Shown: positions 1-6,313 of the stretch, in pieces | Position numbering within the stretch: the stretch's first letter is position 1 | Layout of the letters: every line of letters begins with the position of its first letter | Origin: Holosporales bacterium | Lineage (GTDB): Bacteria > Pseudomonadota > Alphaproteobacteria > Paracaedibacterales > UBA11393 | Assembly: GCA_003542655.1 (NCBI GenBank) | Contig: DPKF01000045.1 | Span: 1 to 6,974 of the forward strand | Direction: 5' to 3' | Length of the DNA stretch: 6,974 nt | Made by a program: the position numbers and the translations under genes | Notes under the pieces: model-generated | Database searches by the model: none | What the model saw: only the letters and a program-made list of their open reading frames with translations | Told to the model about the DNA's origin: nothing

Positions 1-200
1 CCACGGTAGTTAAATTTCAAAACTGAAAACCCCTTATAGGCAAAAGTTTTAAAAAGAGTATGCGTTATACGATTATTCATTGTCCCCCCCTGTTTTGGAT
101 GGGGAGCTAAAACTAAAGCAATTGGAGCATTTTTTTTAACAGCTTGATGAAATCTTCCTTCAATACGACCTGCACACCCATTAAAAATAACCTCTAACAC
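1..200 (-). CDS. Alpha/beta hydrolase, COG2945-like (partial, 5' part only)
   Basis: This is the first 66 codons of a minus-strand gene whose 3' end lies beyond the left edge. The translation begins MLEVIFNGCAGRIEGRF, continues with a stretch containing PHPKQGGTMNNR, and ends at FSVLKFNYRG. This matches the N-terminal part of small (about 200-residue) alpha/beta hydrolases of the COG2945 type, where an HPHP-x-x-GGTM-x-NK motif and an LRFNFRG strand/turn are characteristic. The first His of HPHP is Ala here. The catalytic Ser, Asp and His would lie outside the window. The start is a GTG at 198-200, chosen because AGAGG sits 7 nt upstream and because homology begins at once. Substrates of this family are mostly unknown. 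It lies downstream of the large repeat gene on the same strand with a gap of 136 bp, so co-transcription is possible but not shown. The frame stays open through a G7 and an A8 tract. Confidence 0.82.
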   Translation of the reverse strand, partial: MLEVIFNGCAGRIEGRFHQAVKKNAPIALVLAPHPKQGGTMNNRITHTLFKTFAYKGFSVLKFNYR

Positions 201-336
201 GACTCAACCTCTTTTTATAAGTAAACGATCACTTAAACAACATAGCATACATCCATTAAAAGCTGAAGAAAAATCTGATTCGTTCCACCCTTAAAAAAGA
301 ACAAAAATTTGGCTAATTTAATGCACCTTTTCTACT
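201..336 (-). promoter_or_regulatory. Intergenic region upstream of the hydrolase gene, with an imperfect inverted repeat
   Basis: This gap of 136 bases lies between the stop of the large repeat gene and the GTG of the hydrolase. It is very AT-rich and contains no RNA gene that I can recognise. An imperfect inverted repeat at 218-235 (minus strand TAAGTGA, TCGT, TTACTTA; 6 of 7 pairs) lies just upstream of the ribosome binding site and could be an operator or part of a promoter. Just after the stop of the large gene there is a short AT-only stem followed by T-rich sequence, which is too weak to call a terminator. Confidence 0.3.
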
Positions 337-3300
337 TTACTTAACGGAAGCGACAGTATCCCCTTCTGTCACACCATCTGCCCTCTCTTTTGTGGCTGAT
401 TCTTGACTGTGCTGAACAAGAAAATTCGTTAAACCGTTCTTTTTGTTGAGCAGAGTATCTTTTTCTGCTGGGGGAAGGGTATTAAGCTTTTCTATTATCT
501 CATCTATGTTTGTGACTTTATCTAAAACGGGAATCAAATCATTTAGATTGCCGTTAGAAATAGATATACCTGCTTTCAGCAATCTAGCTATACGGGATGC
601 GACCTCATTTATGTTTGTGACTTTATCCAAAACAGGAACCAGCCTTGCTAAAGCGTGGTCAATAATCTCCACACCTGCTTCACGCAACTTAGATATATTT
701 TTTGTGACCTTTTTTTTGTTTTGCACCTTATCCAAAAGGAGAAACAACCTTTTTAGCGGATTCAAATCATTAGAAATAAAATCACTAGAAATACAGCCTT
801 CTTTCTTCAGATCCCTAATTGTTTCTATTATATAATCTATGTCTGTGACTTTACCCAAAACGGGAATAATCCATGTAAGCTGGTTGCCAGAAATAGCAAT
901 ACCTGTTTTTTCCTTCAGTGACTGAATTTTTTCTATTATATAATCTATGTCTGTGACTTGATCCAAAACGGAAACAATCCATGTAAGCCCGTCTCCAGAA
1001 ATAGCAATACCTGTTTTTTCCTGCAATTCCTGAATTGTTTCTATTATCTTACCTATGTCTGTGACTTGATCCAAAACGGGAATGAACGTTTGTAAATTGT
1101 CAACAGAAATAGCAATACCTGTTTTTTCCTTCAGTGACTTAAGCGTTTGCTTTATTTCTGGGGTAATTGCCCCCGATTCTAACAAGGTAATCACATCCTG
1201 AATATCTTTAGAAAGAATTTGCAGACCTGCTTCTTTCTGCAGTTCCTGAATTGTTTCTATTATCTTACCTATGTCTGTGACTTGATCCAAAACGGGAATC
1301 AACGTTTGTAAATGGTCAACAGAAATAGCAATACCTGTTTTTTCCTGCAATTCCTGAATTGTTTCTATTATCTTACCTATGTCTGTGACTTGATCCAAAA
1401 CGGGAATGAACGTTTGTAAAACGTCAACAGAAATAGCAATACCTGTTTTTTCCTTCAGTGACTTAAGCGTTTGCTTTATTTCTGGGGTAATTGCCCCCGA
1501 TTCTAACAAGGTAATCACATCCTTAATATCTTCAGAAAGAATTTGCAGATCCGCTTCTTTCTGCAGTTCCTGAATTGTTTCTATTATCTTATTTATGTTT
1601 GTAACTTTATCCAAAACGGGAATCAAATTTTCTAGATCTCCGGGGAAAACAGTGATACCTGCGTTCTTTAACGCAATAATACTGGCAACCAGTTCATCAG
1701 AAACAGATTTGTTCTTATTACAATCTTCTATATATTTTTTATACACCTTAAGGGCAGTTGCATAAATTTCTTTATCTTCTTGAGTATTCCAATCCTTTTT
1801 ACCACGGGATAAAATCATAGAATAGACTGCATCAGCAACATCATGTTCATATCTCAAAGAAGATGCATTCCTTTGCTGTAAATATCTTAAAAGAAGTGCC
1901 GTTGCTTGCTGTTTAGTATTTTCTGATATAGCTATACCCAAAAGACTAGAAAATTTTACACATTTTCCTTTAGGGTGTAGATAGTTAAAGCACTGTATTA
2001 TTTCACGCGCTTCAATAGCAGGTTTTAATTCGTTTTGCATATGGGCGTTTAAGTTGTTTTCAACGTGTTGGATTTGCAACTTAAGAATATCCCTACTTTT
2101 TTTAGGTAAAGTAATTGCCGCAGCATTTTGAATTAAGGGAAAACGAGTAATAATAATATCGATATCATAGTCTGATGCTAATTTTTCAAATATCATATCA
2201 ACCTTTTCATTACTGAGTGCTCCTTTAATGTCGAATAGGCTTATGATTTCTAGGTTCTTTCTAGCGGTTTGCCAATCGAGAACCCGAAGTCCCTTTTCTT
2301 GCACCTTCAGTTCAAGAACCACGCCCGTATTTTGTGTATACGACTCTGCCGTGCTTCTGGTTTGATCAGTATACACCCCACGACCATATGCAGCTATGCC
2401 TTGCTTCTTATCTATACTTAACATCATGCCGTTACGAATCATATTTAAAACATTGGTAAAATCGGGGGTACCATGATAAAGAATGCCGTTATCTGTATGG
2501 TTTTTTATAAAGGCATCCACTGGCATCAGAATTCCAGCTTTAGCGAACCCACCTTTATCTATTCCATGGCGTAAAGCCGGATCATTTTTCACCATAAATT
2601 CTGGAATTTTAGCACTGCTATGTTTTGCTGCCATCTGGTGAACAAGCCCTTCAATACTATCTGCAGATAGCCCTGGGATGGAGGATGAAAAGCGGTTTTT
2701 TGCCCCTTCAAAACGGGCGTTACGAATCATTTTGCCAATTTGTTCTTGTGCAAGAAAGGAAATCGATCCTTTAGCAATCAGCGCCTCAAGCTCGGCCTTA
2801 ATAATTTCAAACCCATTTGCCGTATAGTTTAAAAAAGGTAATTCAAGAAGGGCGCGCAGCCCCCTTATAGTCTGCTTATCGGGTGTGGGTGTTGTTGGGC
2901 TTTGAATATAATCAAGCTGGCCCTTCATAAAATGCTTCATAATTTCTTGATAATCTGTTGGCATCAGCATAGTGTTGCCTGAGGCTACACTCACAGGAAA
3001 TGCTAACCAGTCTAAGCTTGACCCACCTTGTGTAACGGCATTTTTACCGCTTCTATCTGTGCCAACTTGCGTGTCATAATCTTTGACGTCCCCAATGGGC
3101 ACAATAGATTTTTTTAAACTGGATGTATCATCACGCAACCCAAGGGCATGTTCTGCACTGTTTATAAAATCAGTTGCCTCGTCCATAATGGCTTTTTTAT
3201 TACCAGTAAAGTTATTAGAAAATTTAACAAGAATATCAAGGTCGTTACCAATGCCAAGTGCTGTTAACATGTCAATATCTTTTGCCGGAAGCTGTGAATA

Positions 3301-3906
3301 GCTATCATGCAACATAATGGGTTCTTCTTTTCGACTGCGCCCATCAATAATGCGATCAAACGTATTTTGCACAAGCGCTTTCATATCGACATCGGACATA
3401 TTGACTGCTTCAACTAAGGCGCGTTGATGTTCATGATACAGTTTTTTATATACATAGCCCAAAATACTGCGCACCACACCGCCCGATATATAAACCTTTG
3501 CACCGGGGTCTACGCGCTTAATAATACCCTCTAAGGTAATAAAAAAAACATCTTTTTTAATACGGGGCGAACCATCTGCGTTGGTCGGTTGTGCAGGATC
3601 AATATATGGAATTTGTAGCCGGCTTAAGACAGAGGCTATGCTTTTATTCATCAAAGCCAATGCTTCATTTTCAGGAATAAAACCAAAATAGTTTGGAAAT
3701 ACAGCCGGCGCAAAATCTGCTTGGTCAGAAGCTGATGCAGTATTGCTAGCAACAGCAGGGTCCTGAAAGTGTACAGGTTTTTTATTTTTTTCTTGCAGTT
3801 CTTCTTTGCGATTGTTTTTTGATGAAACCTCTGTATTATCCTCAACTGCAAAGGCAAGTAATGAACAACCACATAAACTAAACAGTAAGTAAATAAAATG
3901 ACGCAT
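337..3906 (-). CDS. Large exported protein: nucleotidyltransferase-like plus ADP-ribosyltransferase (PARP-like) domains and 36-residue helical repeats; candidate toxin/effector
   Basis: The protein is about 1189 residues from an ATG at 3904-3906. The frame is open upstream to a TTG at 3921, but the ATG has GAAAGG 7 nt upstream and gives a proper signal peptide: MRH, a hydrophobic core, then AFA before VED, with cleavage predicted after residue 20. Residues about 25-70 are polar and probably disordered. Residues about 80-370 resemble a Pol-beta/poly(A)-polymerase-like nucleotidyltransferase: GGVVR at 142-146, GNDLDILV at 220-227 with D222 and D224, and an RGLR element at 348-351. Residues about 470-605 look like a PARP-type ADP-ribosyltransferase: YHGT at 477-480 (H478), YGRGVY at 507-512 (Y512), then SxxxxY to 523. 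Residues 747-1146 form eleven helical repeats, and the last 40 residues are polar. I recognise no named family for the whole protein. Export is supported by the signal peptide; delivery into a host or rival cell is inference. It is divergently transcribed from chpT. Confidence 0.8.
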   Translation of the reverse strand: MRHFIYLLFSLCGCSLLAFAVEDNTEVSSKNNRKEELQEKNKKPVHFQDPAVASNTASASDQADFAPAVFPNYFGFIPENEALALMNKSIASVLSRLQIPYIDPAQPTNADGSPRIKKDVFFITLEGIIKRVDPGAKVYISGGVVRSILGYVYKKLYHEHQRALVEAVNMSDVDMKALVQNTFDRIIDGRSRKEEPIMLHDSYSQLPAKDIDMLTALGIGNDLDILVKFSNNFTGNKKAIMDEATDFINSAEHALGLRDDTSSLKKSIVPIGDVKDYDTQVGTDRSGKNAVTQGGSSLDWLAFPVSVASGNTMLMPTDYQEIMKHFMKGQLDYIQSPTTPTPDKQTIRGLRALLELPFLNYTANGFEIIKAELEALIAKGSISFLAQEQIGKMIRNARFEGAKNRFSSSIPGLSADSIEGLVHQMAAKHSSAKIPEFMVKNDPALRHGIDKGGFAKAGILMPVDAFIKNHTDNGILYHGTPDFTNVLNMIRNGMMLSIDKKQGIAAYGRGVYTDQTRSTAESYTQNTGVVLELKVQEKGLRVLDWQTARKNLEIISLFDIKGALSNEKVDMIFEKLASDYDIDIIITRFPLIQNAAAITLPKKSRDILKLQIQHVENNLNAHMQNELKPAIEAREIIQCFNYLHPKGKCVKFSSLLGIAISENTKQQATALLLRYLQQRNASSLRYEHDVADAVYSMILSRGKKDWNTQEDKEIYATALKVYKKYIEDCNKNKSVSDELVASIIALKNAGITVFPGDLENLIPVLDKVTNINKIIETIQELQKEADLQILSEDIKDVITLLESGAITPEIKQTLKSLKEKTGIAISVDVLQTFIPVLDQVTDIGKIIETIQELQEKTGIAISVDHLQTLIPVLDQVTDIGKIIETIQELQKEAGLQILSKDIQDVITLLESGAITPEIKQTLKSLKEKTGIAISVDNLQTFIPVLDQVTDIGKIIETIQELQEKTGIAISGDGLTWIVSVLDQVTDIDYIIEKIQSLKEKTGIAISGNQLTWIIPVLGKVTDIDYIIETIRDLKKEGCISSDFISNDLNPLKRLFLLLDKVQNKKKVTKNISKLREAGVEIIDHALARLVPVLDKVTNINEVASRIARLLKAGISISNGNLNDLIPVLDKVTNIDEIIEKLNTLPPAEKDTLLNKKNGLTNFLVQHSQESATKERADGVTEGDTVASVK
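469..1668 (-). repeat. Eleven tandem 36-residue (108-bp) coding repeats
   Basis: Residues 747-1146 of the large protein divide into eleven units. Most are exactly 36 residues; unit 9 is 41 and unit 10 is 35. The common form is L-x-x-xIPVLDxVT(D/N)I-x-x-II-x-x-I-x-x-L, then a link such as EKTGIAIS. Units 2 and 5 are a second form in which LESGAITPEIKQTLKSL replaces the VLDxVT(D/N)I core. The pattern predicts two amphipathic helices per unit, stacked as a solenoid, which is usual for binding surfaces. Units 3, 4 and 6 are almost identical, differing only at unit positions 11 and 15. The units near the C terminus are more diverged, so amplification was most recent in the first half of the array. 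Confidence 0.9.
997..1591 (-). repeat. Recent 324-bp block duplication inside the repeat array (copies 997-1267 and 1321-1591)
   Basis: The 271 bases at 997-1267 match 1321-1591 at an offset of exactly 324 bp, three repeat units, with six mismatches that I can count: 1097, 1098, 1200, 1209, 1226 and 1228. Two runs of 100 and 101 bases are perfectly identical. The reading frame is preserved. This is a higher-order duplication on top of the 108-bp period, made by unequal crossing-over, slippage or gene conversion. Confidence 0.92.
2092..2499 (-). other. Predicted ADP-ribosyltransferase (PARP-like) domain, residues about 470-605
   Basis: The motif order follows the H-Y-x pattern of PARP/diphtheria-type ADP-ribosyltransferases. 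A Y-H-G-T strand carries the NAD-binding His (H478). It is followed by a helix (NVLNMIRNGM) and a G-R-G-V-Y motif with the second NAD-contacting residue (Y512), then a helix with S518 and Y523, and a hydrophobic strand VVLELKV. Near the end, the segment around FPLIQNAAAITLP (588-600) is where the third catalytic residue should lie. It shows Q593 and N594 rather than an obvious Glu. Known members transfer ADP-ribose from NAD+ to protein or nucleic acid; the target here is unknown. Confidence 0.68.
2797..3669 (-). other. Predicted nucleotidyltransferase-like region, residues about 80-370
   Basis: G142-G143-V-V-R146 fits the GG-x-VR turn of poly(A)-polymerase/CCA-adding-type nucleotidyltransferases. 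D222-L-D224 in GNDLDILVKF fits the metal-binding D-x-D strand of the Pol-beta superfamily. A second D-x-D, D210-I-D212 in KDIDML, lies 12 residues earlier and is an alternative. GDVKDYD at 272-278 could supply the third carboxylate. RGLRALLEL at 348-356 resembles the R-x-x-RA helix that follows the head domain in poly(A) polymerases. The gap of about 80 residues between GG and D-x-D is far longer than in CCA-adding enzymes, so an inserted segment or a divergent fold must be assumed. Confidence 0.5.
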
Positions 3907-4029
3907 TTTTATACCTTTCAATATTCTATTCTTATAGCATATCAGCCGATGCTAAATAATTAGTTAATTTTATTTTCTAACAGTTTACATGAAAAACATG
4001 AATAAAATATATTATTCTTCTTATTCTTT
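3907..4029. promoter_or_regulatory. Divergent intergenic region with predicted promoter and operator-like palindrome for the large gene
   Basis: On the minus strand an extended -10 (TGC TATAAG, -10 at 3931-3936) lies about 25 bp before the ATG of the large gene. A poor -35 (TTATTT, 3954-3959) sits at 17-bp spacing. The ribosome binding site GAAAGG is at 3914-3919. An inverted repeat TAGCAT-N8-ATGCTA (3935-3940 and 3949-3954) overlaps the -10 and fills the spacer, which is where a repressor would act. Further toward chpT there is a short direct repeat ACATGAA (3987-3993 and 3996-4002). No strong chpT promoter stands out; TATCAT at 4033-4038 is a possible -10. All sites are pattern matches only. 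Confidence 0.4.
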
Positions 4030-4674
4030 ATGTATCATAGAATTTGGAGTTTATCTTTATTGCACACATTAATGTCAGAATCTGAAATACTCTTTATGAT
4101 GACAGCAAAAATATGTCATGATTTGTCTACCCCCCTTGGGGCCATGGGGATGGGCCTAGAATCACTAAAAGACGAAGCGACCGATACTATTCAGTTTACT
4201 TACGATAGTTACAACGCATTAGAATTTAAGTTAAACTTCTATCGCACGTTAATGATGCCTGGTGCTAAAGGGCCAGAGCTTTCTGATTTTGTCAATTTAC
4301 TCAATAAATACGCTAAAACTAAAAATATCACCATACATTGGCAAGATTTAAATTGCCTCTTTTTTCAAGAAGGTACATCTCGCCTATTAATGGGCTTCAC
4401 CTATATGATGATGGAACCCCTTATACGTGGCGGAGATTGTTACATTAACGCAATTAATAAAAATAATTTTATCATCATAAGCAAAGGACCAGTTTGCCCT
4501 ATGCGAGAAGAGTATCAAAAAATTCTCAACATGAATAACATAGACCAACATGCAATAAACACACGCAATGTTATGCCAGCATTTTTAATCAACCTTGCAA
4601 ACAGCCTTAGTTATACAACAAGTTTTCAAAAAGAAAACGAAACAATTCAATTATCACTATCTAAAAAAAAGTAG
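4030..4674 (+). CDS. chpT: ChpT-like histidine phosphotransferase
   Basis: This gene encodes up to 214 residues. In the CckA-ChpT-CtrA phosphorelay of Alphaproteobacteria, ChpT is a cytoplasmic dimer that passes phosphate from CckA to the response regulators CtrA and CpdR, controlling cell-cycle events. The diagnostic segment is ICHDLSTPLGAMGMGLESL, with the phospho-accepting H30 followed by Asp and the helix of the four-helix dimerisation bundle. The rest (about 90-214) fits the degenerate ATPase-like domain of ChpT, with no ATP-binding G boxes visible. The length is normal. The start is uncertain: the ATG at 4030 has no ribosome binding site; a TTG at 4060 has GGAG 10 nt upstream; ATG at 4072 gives MSESEILF and still leaves 16 residues before the His. 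All are in frame and keep the catalytic part. The stop at 4672-4674 is followed by 93 bases before rsmB. Confidence 0.8.
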   Translation: MYHRIWSLSLLHTLMSESEILFMMTAKICHDLSTPLGAMGMGLESLKDEATDTIQFTYDSYNALEFKLNFYRTLMMPGAKGPELSDFVNLLNKYAKTKNITIHWQDLNCLFFQEGTSRLLMGFTYMMMEPLIRGGDCYINAINKNNFIIISKGPVCPMREEYQKILNMNNIDQHAINTRNVMPAFLINLANSLSYTTSFQKENETIQLSLSKKK

Positions 4675-4767
4675 TTTCAAGTGCTAACACGCACGTGCAC
4701 AACTTTTTTACAGCCAAAACATTCAAGAAAGTGCTATAATACGGTATTCGTAATGTGAGCTTAAACA
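4675..4767 (+). promoter_or_regulatory. rsmB promoter region with extended -10 and GCACGTGC palindrome
   Basis: TGCTATAAT at 4732-4740 is a perfect -10 hexamer (4735-4740) with the extended TGn element, 27 bp before the rsmB ATG. The nearest -35-like hexamer, TTTACA at 4707-4712, is 22 bp away, too far for normal spacing, so the promoter would rely on the extended -10. An 8-bp perfect palindrome GCACGTGC lies at 4691-4698. The short stem GTGC-TAACAC-GCAC at 4681-4694 with T6 at 4704-4709 could be a weak chpT terminator. The ribosome binding site is poor (GTGAG at 4755-4759, 8 nt before the ATG). Confidence 0.45.
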
Positions 4768-6060
4768 ATGAAACAAAGTGCCCGTCTTCGTTCTATCGAA
4801 GAATTACTAACATACATTCTAGATGCTGATAATAAAGCACCCGCAGATAATATTTTTGTCGATTACTGCAGAACACGCAAGTTCATGGGCTCACATGACC
4901 GCAAATATCTTGGTGATTCATTTTTTGAAATTTTGCGTTTTTACCATGGTTATGCTAATGCCCTGAAAGGGGCTCTCACACCCCGCCTATTAACGTTAAC
5001 CTATTGGGCGTTTAAAAATGGCTTATCCTTTGAAATCATGAAAGATGACTTTGCAAATGATCCAAGACCCTATTCACAGCGTTACGGCATTAAACTGCCA
5101 AACGAGCATGAAAAAATAATCATAGAAAAAGCCCTTTCTGTTTTTGCAGAAAATCAGATTATTATTCCAAAATGGTCCCTACCCTATTTTCAAGATTTAC
5201 CCGGAAATTTAGATGACCATTTTAAAGCACTGCACGAACAAGCCCCCTTTGATATTCGCATCAACCCATTTACAGGCAACCGAGAAGAAGTTTTAGACAC
5301 CTTTAAACGCAATGGTATTGTGGCACAGGCAACTGATTTAAGCCCATTTGGTATACGCCTTAAAAATAGAATTCCCTTACAAGAACTCTCCATTTGGAAA
5401 AAGGGTATCATTGAAGTACAAGATGAAGGTGCTCAACTTGTTTCTTTATTTGCCAATGTAAAACCGGGTGAAAATGTTCTTGATTACTGTGCTGGGGCTG
5501 GTGGTAAAACCCTTTTAATGTCAGCAATAATGAAGAATAAAGGGCGACTCGTTGCAACTGATTTATTACCGTGGCGTCTAAAACAAGGTGTCAAACGTTA
5601 CAGACGTGCTGGCGTTCATAATGTGCAAGCAAAAGAACTAGATGATACAAAGTGGTGGAAACGCCACCAAAATTATTTTGACTGTGTCTTAATTGATGTT
5701 CCCTGCTCAGGTTCAGGAACATGGCGCAGAAATCCGGATCTTAAAATAACGTTTACGCAAAAAGATTTAAAAGAACTGCTTGTAAAACAGCAAGATATTT
5801 TAGAAACGGCTAAAAAATATATTCGCCCCGGTGGATTATTCGTTTATGCAACATGTTCTATCTGGCGCGCTGAAAATCATGATCAAATTCAAAAATTTTT
5901 AGCAAATAACCCAGAATTTAGTCTGGAACCTATTGGTGAAAACCAACCTGAAATCATCAAAAAACTAAAAGAAAAACAGGACGCTGAAGGCCTTCAATTA
6001 ACACCTTTAGATCATCAAACAGATGGTTTCTTTGTTTCAGTCATGCGGAAAGAACTTTAA
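4768..6060 (+). CDS. rsmB: RsmB/NOP-family SAM-dependent rRNA (cytosine-5) methyltransferase
   Basis: The 430-residue protein should methylate C5 of a cytosine in 16S rRNA (C967 in E. coli numbering) using S-adenosylmethionine. The catalytic domain carries every expected motif: FDIRINP at 161-167, VQDEGAQLVS at 217-226, the SAM-binding loop DYCAGAGGKT at 239-248, acidic D265 at the end of the next strand, DVPCSGSGTWRRNPD at 310-324 with C313 (the release cysteine), and TCS at 362-364 with C363 (the nucleophile). The C terminus HQTDGFFVSVMRK is the usual last strand. The first 130 residues include GSHDRKYLGDSFFEILR, which is like the short N-terminal domain of alphaproteobacterial family members rather than the full NusB domain of E. 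coli RsmB, so the exact target cytosine is inferred. The gene appears to have its own promoter. Confidence 0.88.
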   Translation: MKQSARLRSIEELLTYILDADNKAPADNIFVDYCRTRKFMGSHDRKYLGDSFFEILRFYHGYANALKGALTPRLLTLTYWAFKNGLSFEIMKDDFANDPRPYSQRYGIKLPNEHEKIIIEKALSVFAENQIIIPKWSLPYFQDLPGNLDDHFKALHEQAPFDIRINPFTGNREEVLDTFKRNGIVAQATDLSPFGIRLKNRIPLQELSIWKKGIIEVQDEGAQLVSLFANVKPGENVLDYCAGAGGKTLLMSAIMKNKGRLVATDLLPWRLKQGVKRYRRAGVHNVQAKELDDTKWWKRHQNYFDCVLIDVPCSGSGTWRRNPDLKITFTQKDLKELLVKQQDILETAKKYIRPGGLFVYATCSIWRAENHDQIQKFLANNPEFSLEPIGENQPEIIKKLKEKQDAEGLQLTPLDHQTDGFFVSVMRKEL

Positions 6061-6142
6061 ATTATAAACCATACTTATTTTTGCACGTGCAGCCCCTTTC
6101 ATGGTACAGTGTAAGGTAATTTTAAATAGTTAGGAAAGTAAT
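6061..6142 (+). promoter_or_regulatory. Upstream region of tatA with TGCACGTGCA palindrome and strong ribosome binding site
   Basis: A 10-bp perfect palindrome TGCACGTGCA lies at 6082-6091 and shares its 8-bp core with the one upstream of rsmB. A weak promoter could be TTGCAC (6081-6086) with TACAGT (6105-6110) at 18-bp spacing; the palindrome overlaps that -35. AGGAAA at 6132-6137 is well placed for the tatA ATG at 6143. No terminator hairpin for rsmB is visible. Confidence 0.35.
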
Positions 6143-6313
6143 ATGGGTTTAAGTTTTGGGCACCTAGCCTTGCTACTGGTTGTTGTGCTTGTCGTCTTTG
6201 GTGCAGGAAAATTACCAAATGTTATGCGTGATCTTGCAAAAGGAATTCGGGCATTTAAAGAAGGTATGAGCGAAGATGATACAAAAAAGAAAGATGATGA
6301 TACAATAGTATGA
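6143..6313 (+). CDS. tatA: Twin-arginine translocase subunit TatA
   Basis: This 56-residue protein starts MGLSFGHLALLLVVV. It has one N-terminal membrane helix (about residues 5-19), the FGAGKLP hinge at 19-25, an amphipathic helix VMRDLAKGIRAFKEGM (27-42), and a short charged tail rich in Asp and Lys. These are the standard TatA features: TatA oligomerises in the inner membrane and forms the passage for folded proteins with twin-arginine signals, working with TatC and TatB. The tail is shorter than in E. coli TatA (89 residues) but the functional part is complete. The start is supported by AGGAAA five bases upstream. The TGA overlaps the ATG of the following symporter gene (ATGA, 6310-6313). 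tatB and tatC do not follow directly, as they often do. Confidence 0.92.
   Translation: MGLSFGHLALLLVVVLVVFGAGKLPNVMRDLAKGIRAFKEGMSEDDTKKKDDDTIV

Noticed and set aside
84..90. Frameshift in the hydrolase gene at the C7/G7 tract.
   Set aside because: Counting seven bases keeps the frame as Q-G-G-T-M-N-N, which is exactly the conserved family motif.
443..835. Open frame of about 130 codons on the plus strand.
   Set aside because: It lies antisense to the repeat array of the large gene, has low-complexity composition produced by the repeats, and has no ribosome binding site or recognisable motif. The shorter open frames antisense to or overlapping the large gene (3083-3301, 3651-3872), rsmB (5190-5411) and the symporter (6666-6902) were rejected for the same reason.
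997..1591. CRISPR-like array, because of regularly spaced identical DNA segments.
   Set aside because: The period is 108 bp, a multiple of three, and everything is inside one long open frame with conserved protein sequence. There are no short repeats with unique spacers.
469..1668. TAL-effector-type DNA-binding repeats: 36-residue units in which DIGKIIETIQEL looks like the GGKQALETVQRL of TALE repeats.
   Set aside because: The unit length differs from the usual 33-35, the clearest variable position (11) lies in the other predicted helix, a second unlike unit form is interspersed, and a Sec-type signal peptide does not fit a type III-delivered TALE. The resemblance is probably shared helical character. 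A profile search with TALE-like families would settle it.
3845..3906. Lipoprotein signal in the large protein (L-C-G-C at residues 11-14).
   Set aside because: Cys at the -2 position of a lipobox is unusual, and a good signal peptidase I site (AFA before V21) follows. Lipidation cannot be fully excluded from sequence.
3961..4029. CtrA binding box (TTAA-N7-TTAA) upstream of chpT.
   Set aside because: There are TTAA-rich stretches near 3961-3980, but none has the required spacing; in DNA this AT-rich the half-sites are expected by chance.
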